This document shows, in pieces, positions 7,921 through 16,614 of a stretch of 64,000 nt of DNA (position 1 is the first letter of the stretch; every line of letters begins with the position of its first letter). A model generated the notes under the pieces. The model saw only the letters and a list, made by a program, of their open reading frames with translations. It was not told the DNA's origin and did not search any database. Source of the DNA: Nitrospirota bacterium (GTDB lineage Bacteria > JACPQY01); NCBI GenBank assembly GCA_016190245.1, contig JACPQY010000080.1, positions 23,023 through 87,022 of the forward strand, in the 5' to 3' direction. Made by a program: the position numbers and the translations under genes.

Positions 7921-8946
7921 ATGAACGGCAAGATCGTGACGGTGGAGAAATTGGGGTCCCTCCGCGAGCGGGCGGCGGGCGAGGGGAAGAGCATTGTGCT
8001 TGCCAACGGCATTTTCGACCTGCTCCACGTGGGGCACGTCCGATACCTCGAGGCGGCCAAGAGGGAAGGGGATTTTCTGGTGGTTGCGGTGAACGACGAC
8101 CAGGCGGCGCGCACCCTGAAGGGGCCGGGGCGACCGCTGACGCCGCTCGCAGAGCGGATGGAGATTCTGGCGGGGCTCGGATGCGTGGACCGGGTGGTGC
8201 CCGTGGCTGCAACCGACATGAACGAGCTTCTGCGACGGCTGCGGCCGGCCGTTCACGCCAAGGGAACCGACTACACGCCGGAGTCCGTCCCCGAGCGGGA
8301 CATCGCGACAGAGGTGGGTGCCCGGGTCGCGATCGTGGGCGATCCGAAGGATCACTCGACGCGGAATCTCGTGCGGGCGGTGGCGGCGGCGTCCGGATCG
8401 GCACCGGGACCGAGCAGAGGCTGGTCGCGCTGGCGACTTGCCGCGGGCCACGTGTTCCTGGTGGCGGCGGCCCTCACCGTCGATCGGTTGGGTCGTGCCG
8501 CGTTGATGGGGGCGGTCGTGGCGGGTTCGGGCCTGGCCCTGAGGGCGTGGGCGGCGGGCTACATCGAGAAGACCGTACGCGTCGTCTCCGCAGGTCCGTA
8601 TCGTTTCCTCGCACACCCGCTGTACGTCGGGAATTTTCTCATCGGCCTGGGATTCGCCATCGCGAACGGACGGCTGTGGGTCCTCGGCCTCTACCTCCTC
8701 CTCTATCTGATCCTGTACGGGGCCACCATCCGTGATGAAGAAGCGCGCATGGCCGGGCTCCACGGCGCCGCATGGACGGCCTACCGTCGCTCCGTGGGGG
8801 GTCTCGTGCCGGCCTGGCCCGGCGCGCCGGCCGACGGGACGCGCTACTCCGCCCGGAGGATGGTGTGGCGGAACAAGGAGTATCGAGCCTGGGCCGGCAT
8901 CGGTGCGCTGGCCCTTCTCGCGGTGTTCAAGGCCATTGGGCGATGA
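7921..8946 (+). CDS. Fusion: HldE/RfaE2-type nucleotidyltransferase + isoprenylcysteine/phospholipid methyltransferase-like membrane domain
   Basis: Two domains in one 341-aa frame. Residues ~1-155 are a cytidylyltransferase-fold domain with the HxGH signature ([16 protein letters not shown]), [14 protein letters not shown] and KGTDY. These are diagnostic of RfaE domain II, which makes ADP-heptose for lipopolysaccharide core. After a Gly/Ser/Pro linker ([10 protein letters not shown]), residues ~165-330 carry four or so membrane segments and the ICMT/PEMT motif [14 protein letters not shown] plus the downstream [18 protein letters not shown]. This is a SAM-dependent membrane methyltransferase fold. 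I know each family alone but not this fusion. A heptose kinase (HldE domain I) is not in the window. The role is uncertain; a membrane-tethered nucleotidyltransferase or a lipid or surface-glycan modifier is possible. Confidence 0.75.
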   Translation: MNGKIVTVEKLGSLRERAAGEGKSIVLANGIFDLLHVGHVRYLEAAKREGDFLVVAVNDDQAARTLKGPGRPLTPLAERMEILAGLGCVDRVVPVAATDMNELLRRLRPAVHAKGTDYTPESVPERDIATEVGARVAIVGDPKDHSTRNLVRAVAAASGSAPGPSRGWSRWRLAAGHVFLVAAALTVDRLGRAALMGAVVAGSGLALRAWAAGYIEKTVRVVSAGPYRFLAHPLYVGNFLIGLGFAIANGRLWVLGLYLLLYLILYGATIRDEEARMAGLHGAAWTAYRRSVGGLVPAWPGAPADGTRYSARRMVWRNKEYRAWAGIGALALLAVFKAIGR

Positions 8947-8976
8947 TATAAACGGGTATGTCGCGAGGAAGATCGC

Positions 8977-11004
8977 ATGACTGAGCGCGAAGGCGGCTCT
9001 GCCGGGGACCGCGGCGAAGAGGAGCGGTGGCAGCAGGTCCATTCACTCCCGCCGGATGGGAAGCACGTCCACACCTTCCTGCGCGCGCTTGCCGATCCGG
9101 GCTGGCGGGTCCGGAAGGTCGCGGCGGACAAGATTGTTGCGTGCCCGCAGGTGGAGGACTACCTCGACGAGGTGGTGCGCGGACTCCACGCCCAGGACAA
9201 CGCGGGGCTTCGCAATTCCTCCGTGGAGGTTCTCATCGGTATCGGGGCACCGGCGGTGTCCCGTCTGGTTCGGGAGATTGCCTCGGGGGACGTAGACGTT
9301 CGGAAGTTCATCGCGGACATCCTGGGTGAGATCGGCGGCCCGACCTCCGAGAGGGCTCTGGCGCGTCTCCTGCGCGATAGCGACGAGAACGTGAGTTTCG
9401 CCTCGGCCGAGGCCCTGGGGAAACTGGGCACCGCGACAAGCCGGAGGATCCTCGAGAAGGAGTGGATGCGGCCCTCCCTTCGGCCCCTTGTGCGCGTCTC
9501 AATGCTCGATGCTCTTGCGAGCACCCAGTCGGTCGTTCCCCTGCGCGAGATTGAGAAGTGCCTGGACGATCCCTTGCTCGCTCGGCCCGCGGTTCGGCTT
9601 CTTGCCCACCACCGGTCCCCCAGGGCGCTGGACCTGCTTGTGAGGGTCCTCGCCCAGCCCAAGGAGAGCCTTCGGCAGGCGGCCTTGCTTTCGCTGGACC
9701 GGATTCTGGAGCGGTGCGCGGCGTCGCGGATCCAGGCCACGGTCCAACGGGCCAAACAGTACCGGGAGCCCGCGGGGCAGGCCATGTTTCTGGCGTTGCC
9801 GGGGTGGCTCCGCTCGGAGGACACTCACGTGCAGTTCGCGGCCGCGCGGGTCGTCTCCCATCTCGGCCTGAAGGAGTTGGCGTCGCACCTTCTTGAAATC
9901 GTGTCGAGCGAGCAGGGCGCCCTCGTGGCCCGCCGTTCATTGGAGAGGCTGGGGCGCGATGCCGTGCGCGGTCTGAGTCTCGTCTTCCCCGGGCTGTCGG
10001 GTGAGAAGCGGGCGTTCGTGCTCGAACTGTTCGGTGACCTGGAACTGGGAGGGGTGAGGCCTCTGGTGGAGGGGAGCCTCGACGATCCCGATCCCCTCGT
10101 GCGGGCCGCCGCGGCCAGGGCGCTCGGGCAGCTTGGCGATCGTGCGGGGATTTCCCGCCTGATGCAGGCGCTCCTGCAAGAGCTGGAAGACAGCGTTCTG
10201 GAGAAACTCGTGGACGCCCTCATTCGCCTGGCCGAGCGCCATCGCGAGGCGGTCCTTGCCGAGGTCGAACCCCGGCTGAAAGACGGCGATCGGGCGGCCT
10301 TCGCCTATCTCATCCGGCTTCTCGGCCACTGTGGCCAGAAACGCCACGTCGAGAATCTCGCGGTCCTCTTGCAAGACCCTTCCCCCGCGATCCGGCGGGA
10401 GACGCTCAGCGCGATGGCCGAGCTGGACGACCCGCAGGTGCGCCGCCGCGTCATCGCCTTTCTCAACGACGACGAGCCGGAGAACCGGGCGCTCGCGTGC
10501 CGCCTCCTCGCGCGGCTGGGCGGGAGCGACGGCGTGCAATCGCTCCAGCGCATGGCGGATGACAAGAACTGGTGGGTGCGATTGGAGGCCGTGCGCGGGC
10601 TGGCAGGGCTTCGCGGGCAGGGTGAGCCGGCACGGTCCTCCGTGCTGGCCAAGGCGCTGCTCGATCCGATCGGCCCCGTGGCCATCTTCGCGTTCGAAGA
10701 AATCTCGAAACACGATCCCAAGGCGGCGCTCGGCCATCTCGGTCCGGTGCTGACGCATCTCGATCCCAGGGTCCAGGCGGAGGCCCTGCGGATCATGGAG
10801 CGCAACGGGCTCGATCCTACGCGGACGGAGGTGAGATCCCGCGCGGCCGTCCTCAACGAGCAGGCCAAGGAGGATTGGTTGCGCTGGGTCGCGCGCGCCA
10901 GGAAGCGGCTTCCGCGTCCCTTCCTGGATGAACTGTCGAGAAGCGAGAAGAGCCCCCAGCTCAGAAAACTGGTGGCGCAGCTCGCCGGCGCGGCGGGGCG
11001 GTAG
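8977..11004 (+). CDS. HEAT-repeat protein
   Basis: A 675-aa soluble protein made almost entirely of HEAT/PBS-lyase-type helical repeats. Repeating units such as VRKFIADILGEIGGP, VRAAAARALGQLGD, IRRETLSAMAELDDP and VRLEAVRGLAGL recur roughly every 30-40 residues. No signal peptide or transmembrane segment is seen. Such proteins are scaffolds or adaptors. It is followed after 3 bases by cheR, which overlaps cheB, so it probably works with them, perhaps as an interaction platform for a chemosensory-like array. A short spacer of about 30 bases separates it from the fusion gene upstream. Function is otherwise unknown. Confidence 0.8.
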   Translation: MTEREGGSAGDRGEEERWQQVHSLPPDGKHVHTFLRALADPGWRVRKVAADKIVACPQVEDYLDEVVRGLHAQDNAGLRNSSVEVLIGIGAPAVSRLVREIASGDVDVRKFIADILGEIGGPTSERALARLLRDSDENVSFASAEALGKLGTATSRRILEKEWMRPSLRPLVRVSMLDALASTQSVVPLREIEKCLDDPLLARPAVRLLAHHRSPRALDLLVRVLAQPKESLRQAALLSLDRILERCAASRIQATVQRAKQYREPAGQAMFLALPGWLRSEDTHVQFAAARVVSHLGLKELASHLLEIVSSEQGALVARRSLERLGRDAVRGLSLVFPGLSGEKRAFVLELFGDLELGGVRPLVEGSLDDPDPLVRAAAARALGQLGDRAGISRLMQALLQELEDSVLEKLVDALIRLAERHREAVLAEVEPRLKDGDRAAFAYLIRLLGHCGQKRHVENLAVLLQDPSPAIRRETLSAMAELDDPQVRRRVIAFLNDDEPENRALACRLLARLGGSDGVQSLQRMADDKNWWVRLEAVRGLAGLRGQGEPARSSVLAKALLDPIGPVAIFAFEEISKHDPKAALGHLGPVLTHLDPRVQAEALRIMERNGLDPTRTEVRSRAAVLNEQAKEDWLRWVARARKRLPRPFLDELSRSEKSPQLRKLVAQLAGAAGR

Positions 11005-11007
11005 CCC

Positions 11008-11859
11008 ATGGCGTTTCCCGGCACGCTGGGCCTGCAGATGAGCGACCAGGAGTTCGCGCTCATCCGCGACTTCATTCGGGACTACTGCGGCATCTACTTC
11101 GAGAACGGCTCCAAGGCCATCGTCGAAATGCGGCTGGCGCGCAACGCCACAAAGCTTAACCTGCGCAGCTTCCTGGACTACTACTACCTGCTCAAGTACG
11201 ACGAGCGCCGGGAGCAGGAGCTCCAGGAGCTTGTGGAGAGCATCACCACCAAGGAGACCTACTTCTTCCGCGAGGTCTCACAGCTCAAGGCCCTGGCCGA
11301 GGAGATCCTGCCGGACATTCTCCAGCGCAAGCGGTCGCGCGAGCGCGTCGTGCGGATCTGGAGCGCGGGCTGCGCCACCGGCGAGGAGCCCTACTCGATA
11401 GCCATGGTGCTCCTGGAGGACGGCCGGACGGAGGCGTGGCGGCGGGAGATCATCGCGAACGACATCAGCAAGCGGGCCCTCCAGGTCTCTCGCCTCGGCC
11501 TGTACGGCGAATCCTCCATGCGGGCCATCGCGCCGGCGCTGAAACAGAAGTACTTCCGGCGCGAGGAAAACAATCGGTACCGCGTGCTGGATCAGGTCAA
11601 GTCGCTCGTCCAATTCGCGCACGTCAACCTTCTATCTTCCGAGCGGTTGGCGCTCCTCCCGCAGATGGACGTGGTTTTCTGCCGGAACGTCCTCATGTAC
11701 TTCGACCAGGAGCACCGTCGGCGAGTGGTCAACGCGTTTTTCGAAAAGCTGGAGCCCGGCGGGTTCCTCCTTCTGGGCCACGCCGAGTCGCTGATGAGCC
11801 TCTCCACGGGATTCGATCTCGTCCAGCTCACGCACGACCTCGTGTATCGAAAGCCATGA
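11008..11859 (+). CDS. cheR: Chemotaxis protein methyltransferase CheR
   Basis: SAM-dependent glutamate methyltransferase that methylates chemoreceptors. The N-terminal helical domain (residues ~1-80) is followed by ESITTKETYFFRE, the SAM-binding IWSAGCATGEEPYS, and FCRNVLMYFDQ, all canonical CheR motifs. 283 aa is full length. ATG 11008 directly follows the HEAT-gene stop; ATG 11038 (MSDQEFALI) is an alternative start. The stop overlaps cheB (ATGA). No cheA, cheW, cheY or receptor is in the window, so its receptor substrate is elsewhere, or this is part of a non-motility signalling system. Confidence 0.92.
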   Translation: MAFPGTLGLQMSDQEFALIRDFIRDYCGIYFENGSKAIVEMRLARNATKLNLRSFLDYYYLLKYDERREQELQELVESITTKETYFFREVSQLKALAEEILPDILQRKRSRERVVRIWSAGCATGEEPYSIAMVLLEDGRTEAWRREIIANDISKRALQVSRLGLYGESSMRAIAPALKQKYFRREENNRYRVLDQVKSLVQFAHVNLLSSERLALLPQMDVVFCRNVLMYFDQEHRRRVVNAFFEKLEPGGFLLLGHAESLMSLSTGFDLVQLTHDLVYRKP

Positions 11860-12968
11860 CGGAGACCACGCCGAAGACACGCGTGTTGGTGATCGACGAT
11901 TCCGCCTACAACCGTCGCGCCCTGCGCCGGATGCTGGAGGAGGAGGCGGCCATCGAGGTCGTGGATACGGCGAGGGACGGCGAGGAGGGGCTCAAGAAGG
12001 CGCTCGACCTTGCCCCGGACGTCATCACGCTCGATCTCGAGATGCCGAAGATGGATGGTTTCACCTTCCTCCGCATCCTCATGAGCCGGCGGCCGACGCC
12101 GGTCATCGTGGTGAGCGGTCGGGCGGAGGATCAGAATACTTTTCTGGCGATGGAGTTGGGCGCCGTCGATTTTGTTGCCAAGCCGCAGAACCAGATCTCG
12201 CCCGAGCTCTACGCCATCCGGAGCGACTTGGTGGACAAGATCATGGCGGCGAGATCGGTGTCCATCGACCGCTTGGCGCGTCTTCCTCAGCGCCCGGCCC
12301 CCGCTCCGCCCCCGCAGGCGGTCTCGCCCGCCGAGCGCAAGGCAGGCCGCCTTGTGGTCGTGGGATGCTCCACGGGGGGGCCGACCGCTCTCCCCATCCT
12401 CCTGGCGGGCTTTCCGCCGGATTTCGGCGTGCCGGTGGTTGTGGCCCAGCACATGCCGCCCGGTTTCACCCGATCCTTCGCCGAGCGCATGAACAAGACA
12501 TGTCCCCTCACCGTGAGGGAGGCCGAGCACGCGGAGGAGCCGAAGCCCGGCCACGTCCTCATCGCCCCGGGCGGATTCCACATGCGGCTCAAGGGCAGCC
12601 GCGAGGATGCGCGGATCCATTTGGAACGTGGGGTGCGGGGGGATCGCTACGTGCCGTCCGTGGACGCCCTGTGCGCCTCGGCGGCGGAATTGTTCGGCCC
12701 GGAAACGGTGGGCGTGATCCTGACCGGGATGGGCGACGACGGGCGCGAAGGCGTGAAGATCATCAAGCAACACGGCGGCTGCACGATGGCGGAGTCGCAG
12801 GAGACCGCCGTCATCTACGGCATGCCGCGGGAAGCGATGCGGACGGGCGCGGTGGACGTGCAGGCGCCCGTCTACCGCTTGGCCGAGCAGATCGTGGCCC
12901 GATGCCAGTCCGCGCAAACCCGGCCGGCGGCACGGCCGGCGGGTGACGGCGCGGCTGTCCGCGGTTGA
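11856..12968 (+). CDS. cheB: Chemotaxis response regulator protein-glutamate methylesterase CheB
   Basis: Two-domain CheB of 370 aa. The receiver domain (residues ~8-125) has the acidic pair IDDSAYN and the phospho-acceptor Asp in TLDLEMPKMDG. The C-terminal methylesterase has the catalytic triad motifs VGCSTGGPTAL (Ser), VVAQHMPPGF (His) and ILTGMGDDG (Asp). It reverses CheR methylation on chemoreceptors and can also deamidate glutamines. ATG 11856 overlaps the cheR stop; the long open frame further upstream is a shadow of cheR. A Pro/Ala linker separates the domains. Confidence 0.93.
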   Translation: MTETTPKTRVLVIDDSAYNRRALRRMLEEEAAIEVVDTARDGEEGLKKALDLAPDVITLDLEMPKMDGFTFLRILMSRRPTPVIVVSGRAEDQNTFLAMELGAVDFVAKPQNQISPELYAIRSDLVDKIMAARSVSIDRLARLPQRPAPAPPPQAVSPAERKAGRLVVVGCSTGGPTALPILLAGFPPDFGVPVVVAQHMPPGFTRSFAERMNKTCPLTVREAEHAEEPKPGHVLIAPGGFHMRLKGSREDARIHLERGVRGDRYVPSVDALCASAAELFGPETVGVILTGMGDDGREGVKIIKQHGGCTMAESQETAVIYGMPREAMRTGAVDVQAPVYRLAEQIVARCQSAQTRPAARPAGDGAAVRG

Positions 12969-13077
12969 ACTGCCCGGTGGTCCCCGTTTCCGCTCTCCTC
13001 TCCTTCTCGTCCCCATTGATGGGGGTGGGTGGGGGTGGAAGCTTGGAAACGACCGATGGCGGTCCGGGAACCCCCTG

Positions 13078-14463
13078 ATGAAACGCGCAGCAGATCCCCT
13101 GAACCGAATCCGATCCCGGATTGATCGCGTTGACCGGGAGATCGTGCGTCTCCTGGATGCCCGCGCCCGCGAGGTTCGGCGGCTCGGGGCGGTCAAACGG
13201 GGCTCGGGCCGTCCGCTTTACTCCGAAGAGCGCGAGGCCGAGGTGATCCGACGATTGGAGCTGCACCGAGACGGCCGGTTTCCCTACGAGGCCATGCGCA
13301 ACATATTCCACGAGATCTTTGCCGCGAGCCTGGCGGTGCAGAGGTCGGTTCCGGGCGCCCCGCGGGAATCCGTCCGCGGCCACTGGCGGTCCGGCGCGGC
13401 CGAATACGTGACGTCACTGCCGGAATACGAGCCGGGCCAGCGACGCGGCTGGCACGGAAAACGGGAACCGCTCTCGCTGGCGGCCAACGAGAGCAGCTAC
13501 GGGATGTCGCCCCCCGTGCTGCGCGCGGTGCAGAGGGAGTTGCGCCGGCTCCATCGGTATCCCGATCGCTGGGCCGGCGAGGCGACTCGTGCCGTGGCGC
13601 GGCGCGTGGGGTGTTCGCCGAAGGAAGTCGTTTTGGGCAACGGGTCGGACGAGATCATCGACCTGCTCTCGAGGACGTTTCTGCGACCGGGCCGCGAGGC
13701 TCTCGTTCCCGCGCCCAGCTTTGCCTACTACGAGCTCGCGGCGCGGGCCTGCGGCGCTCGGCCCGTGGCCTTCCCGCTTCCGAACTGCAACTACAGCGTC
13801 CGCGAGATCCTGAAGAGGGTGAACGACCGCACAGGGCTCGTCGCCATCGCCAACCCCAACAGCCCCACGGGCACCTACCTTGGCGAGCGGGAGCTGTCCG
13901 AACTTCTGCGAGGGCTCCCTCAACGCCTGGTTGTCCTTCTGGATGAGGCCTACTGGGGCTATCCGACGGCGAGAGACTTCCCGAATGGAATGGACTGGCG
14001 TGGCCGGCACGAGCCGCTCGTCGTGATGCGTACACTCTCCAAGCTGTTCGGGCTGGCCGGGCTGCGATGCGCGTACGCGGTTTGTCCCGCCGGTCTGGCG
14101 GACACTCTGAACCGGCTGCGTCAGCCATTCAACGTGAATCGGTTGGCCCAGGCGGCGCTTGTGGCCGCGATGCGCGACCGCCGCTGGGTGGCTCGCGTGG
14201 AGGGTGCGAATCGTCGCGAAATGGCGTACGTCACGACAGGACTGAGACGTCTGGGCTTGCCCTATGTGAATTCCCAGGCCAACTTCGTCCTCGTGCTCCC
14301 GCCGCCCAGTGGGGCCGGCTTGGTGCGAGGCCTCGAGAGGGAGGGGATCTGGGTGAGGGATACGGCCTCCTTCGGCCTTCCCGGAGGTTTCCGGGTGACG
14401 ATCGGGGTGCGGGGCGAGAATCGGGCTTTCCTGGACGCCCTGCGCCGCCTTCTGCGCGCATAG
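13078..14463 (+). CDS. Fusion: AroQ chorismate mutase + HisC-like aminotransferase
   Basis: Residues ~1-90 form an AroQ-type chorismate mutase helix bundle (RIRSRIDRVDREIVRLLDARA, then EREAEVIRRLE), converting chorismate to prephenate. Residues ~125-461 are a class I/II PLP aminotransferase of the histidinol-phosphate aminotransferase type. It shows LAANESSYG, ANPNSPTGTY, the VLLDEAYWGY Asp/Tyr pair and the PLP lysine in MRTLSKLFGLAG. The gene lies directly before tyrA and aroA, so the aminotransferase is more likely to act on prephenate or aromatic keto acids than on histidinol phosphate. ATG 13078 (MKRAADPLNRI) is preferred to the upstream 12943 frame start, because the extra 45 residues are unlike either family and overlap cheB. 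Confidence 0.8.
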   Translation: MKRAADPLNRIRSRIDRVDREIVRLLDARAREVRRLGAVKRGSGRPLYSEEREAEVIRRLELHRDGRFPYEAMRNIFHEIFAASLAVQRSVPGAPRESVRGHWRSGAAEYVTSLPEYEPGQRRGWHGKREPLSLAANESSYGMSPPVLRAVQRELRRLHRYPDRWAGEATRAVARRVGCSPKEVVLGNGSDEIIDLLSRTFLRPGREALVPAPSFAYYELAARACGARPVAFPLPNCNYSVREILKRVNDRTGLVAIANPNSPTGTYLGERELSELLRGLPQRLVVLLDEAYWGYPTARDFPNGMDWRGRHEPLVVMRTLSKLFGLAGLRCAYAVCPAGLADTLNRLRQPFNVNRLAQAALVAAMRDRRWVARVEGANRREMAYVTTGLRRLGLPYVNSQANFVLVLPPPSGAGLVRGLEREGIWVRDTASFGLPGGFRVTIGVRGENRAFLDALRRLLRA

Positions 14464-14468
14464 CGGCA

Positions 14469-15305
14469 ATGGCTTTTCTTTTCCGTCGCGTCGTCGTGGT
14501 AGGTGTGGGGCTGATGGGGGGGTCCATGGCTCTCGGTCTGCGCCGGCGACGCTTGGTGGAGCACGTGGTGGGCGCGGGACGAAACGCATCTCGCCTTAGA
14601 GCGGCCAAGCGGGCGGGGGTCATCGATGCGTGGACGCTGGATCCATCCGAAGCCGCAGCCGAGGCAGACCTCGTCGCCTTGTGTACTCCACCCGAAGCGG
14701 TCATTCGGATGGGTCGAGTTCTGCTCCAAGGAGGGAACGCCGAGAGCGGCCCCATCGTCACGGACGTCGCCGGCGTCAAGCTCCCCATCGTGCGTGCGCT
14801 GGGTCGCCTTCCCAACTCCGGCCGGTTTGTCGGCGCCCACCCGATGGCGGGGACCGAATCCTCGGGCTGGCGCCACGCCCGCGAGAACCTGTTCGAGGGT
14901 GCGGCGTGCGTGGTCACGCCGGGTCCGCGATCGCAACCCGCAGCGGTGCGCGCCGTCGAGCGTGTCTGGCGGGCCCTTGGCGCACGCCCGATGCGCCTGA
15001 CTCCTCGCGATCACGACCGCGTGGTGGCGCTGATCAGCCACTTGCCCCACGTCATCGCTTACTCGTATGCCGGCCTGGCCCGCGAGCCGCAATGGGACGA
15101 CCTCGCCCGGCGCCTCGGCGCGGGCAGCTACCGCGACATGACGCGCGTGGCGAGGGAATCGCCCGAGCTTTGGGCGTCACTCCTGGCAACGAATGCCCGT
15201 GAGGTGGGACCGCATCTCGATCGCCTGATCCGACGGCTCAAGCGGATGAGGGCGGCCATGAGGCGTGCCTCGCTTCTCCGTCCGCTCCTGGTCGGCCCCC
15301 CGTGA
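14469..15305 (+). CDS. tyrA: Prephenate/arogenate dehydrogenase
   Basis: NAD(P)-dependent oxidative decarboxylation of prephenate or arogenate in tyrosine synthesis. The N-terminal Rossmann motif is VVVVGVGLMGGSMALGLRR. FVGAHPMAGTESSGW is the substrate-binding signature, and LTPRDHDRVVALISHLPH holds a conserved His-containing helix. The 278-aa single-domain form has no fused mutase, which is supplied instead by the preceding CM-aminotransferase fusion. ATG 14469 lies 5 bases after that stop. If the aminotransferase converts prephenate to arogenate, this enzyme would be an arogenate dehydrogenase; the sequence alone does not decide. Confidence 0.9.
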   Translation: MAFLFRRVVVVGVGLMGGSMALGLRRRRLVEHVVGAGRNASRLRAAKRAGVIDAWTLDPSEAAAEADLVALCTPPEAVIRMGRVLLQGGNAESGPIVTDVAGVKLPIVRALGRLPNSGRFVGAHPMAGTESSGWRHARENLFEGAACVVTPGPRSQPAAVRAVERVWRALGARPMRLTPRDHDRVVALISHLPHVIAYSYAGLAREPQWDDLARRLGAGSYRDMTRVARESPELWASLLATNAREVGPHLDRLIRRLKRMRAAMRRASLLRPLLVGPP

Positions 15306-15312
15306 GGCGATC

Positions 15313-16614
15313 ATGCTGGGCGTAGACGAGGACGGCCGCCTCCACGTTGCTCCCGGGGGAGCGCTGAAGGGGGAGATCGAGATTGAGGGCGACAAGTCGG
15401 TGGCTCACCGCGCGCTCATCCTCGCGTCATTGGCCGAGGGGCGTTCTCGCATCCTCAACATGCCGGAGGGGGATGACGTGGCGAGGACCCTCCGGGCCCT
15501 CCAGGACCTGGGGGTCGCGATCGAACGCACGGACGGGGCGGTTGTGGTGGAGGGGCGCGGCCTCCGCGGCCTCCGCGAGCCGGAAGGCCCGATCCAGTGC
15601 GGCGAGTCCGGCACCACGGCCCGCCTGCTGGCAGGCCTTGCAAGCGGTTTCGAATTCGTGACGATCCTCATGGGACTCCCCGGGCTGCGACGCCGCCCGA
15701 TGGGACGCGTGGCGGAACCCCTGCGGCGGATGGGGGCACGCCTGTATGGCGCCGGGGGGGGGGAGCGGCTTCCCCTCTGTGTGGTGGGAGGGCGGCTCCG
15801 GGCGATCCATTTCGACCCGCCGGTGCCGTCCGCCCAGGTGAAATCGGCCGTGCTCCTCGCCGGCCTCTCCGCGCGCGGGACGACGGTTGTCCGCGAACGG
15901 CGCCCTACACGCGACCACACCGAGAACCTCCTCGCGTTCATGGGAGCTCGGATTCGCCGGTCGGGCGCCGCGACGGCCGTGACGGGGGGAGGAAAACTGC
16001 GCGCATGCGAGCTTCTCCTGCCCGGGGATCTTTCGTCGGCCGCATTTCTCATCGCGGCGGTGGGCCTCCTGCCGGGGTCGCGGGTCACCGTGCGCGGAGT
16101 GCTTCTCAACGAACACCGTTTGGCCTTCGTGCGCCTCCTCCAGCGCGCCGGCGCGGTCGTGGACCGCATGCAGGCGGGCGTCGGGTGCGGCGAAACGATG
16201 GGAGACCTCACCGCGCGCCCAGGTGCTCTCCAGCCGTTCAGGATCGGCGCTCGCGAGGTCCCCGGCTTGATCGATGAGCTTCCGTTGGCCGCCGTTGTGG
16301 CCGTCCGCGCAAAGGGTCGGAGCGTCATCTCAGGCGCCAAGGAGTTGAGAGTGAAAGAGGCGGACCGCGTTCGGACCATGGCGGCAGGGCTGGCGGCCAT
16401 GGGCGCGCGAATCCGCGAGAAGCCGGACGGGTGGGAGATCCATGGCGGGAAACCGCTCCACGGGGCGGAGGTGGATGCGCGCGGCGATCACCGAAGCGCC
16501 ATGGCCCTGGCCGTGGCCGCGCTCTCAGCGCGCGGCGAGACGGTGATTTCCAATCCCGGGATCGGCAAATCGTTCCCGCGTTTCGTGGAGCGGATGAACG
16601 GATTGATCGCGTGA
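15313..16614 (+). CDS. aroA: 3-phosphoshikimate 1-carboxyvinyltransferase (EPSP synthase)
   Basis: Makes 5-enolpyruvylshikimate-3-phosphate from shikimate-3-phosphate and PEP, the sixth shikimate-pathway step. 433 aa with GDKSVAHRALILASLAEG near the N-terminus, CGESGTTARLLAGLASG, LPGDLSSAAFLIAA, LLNEHRLAF and KESDRV-like VKEADRVRTMAAGL. ATG 15313 lies 7 bases after the tyrA stop. The stop overlaps the cmk GTG. A ten-G run at 15754 encodes Gly residues in the loop before RLPLCVVG. Part of the CM/AT-tyrA-aroA-cmk-rpsA transcription unit. Confidence 0.95.
   Translation: MLGVDEDGRLHVAPGGALKGEIEIEGDKSVAHRALILASLAEGRSRILNMPEGDDVARTLRALQDLGVAIERTDGAVVVEGRGLRGLREPEGPIQCGESGTTARLLAGLASGFEFVTILMGLPGLRRRPMGRVAEPLRRMGARLYGAGGGERLPLCVVGGRLRAIHFDPPVPSAQVKSAVLLAGLSARGTTVVRERRPTRDHTENLLAFMGARIRRSGAATAVTGGGKLRACELLLPGDLSSAAFLIAAVGLLPGSRVTVRGVLLNEHRLAFVRLLQRAGAVVDRMQAGVGCGETMGDLTARPGALQPFRIGAREVPGLIDELPLAAVVAVRAKGRSVISGAKELRVKEADRVRTMAAGLAAMGARIREKPDGWEIHGGKPLHGAEVDARGDHRSAMALAVAALSARGETVISNPGIGKSFPRFVERMNGLIA

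Noticed and set aside
12943..13077. Upstream start of the chorismate mutase-aminotransferase fusion
   Set aside because: The extra residues are low-complexity, unlike AroQ, and overlap cheB. ATG 13078 fits the family start.
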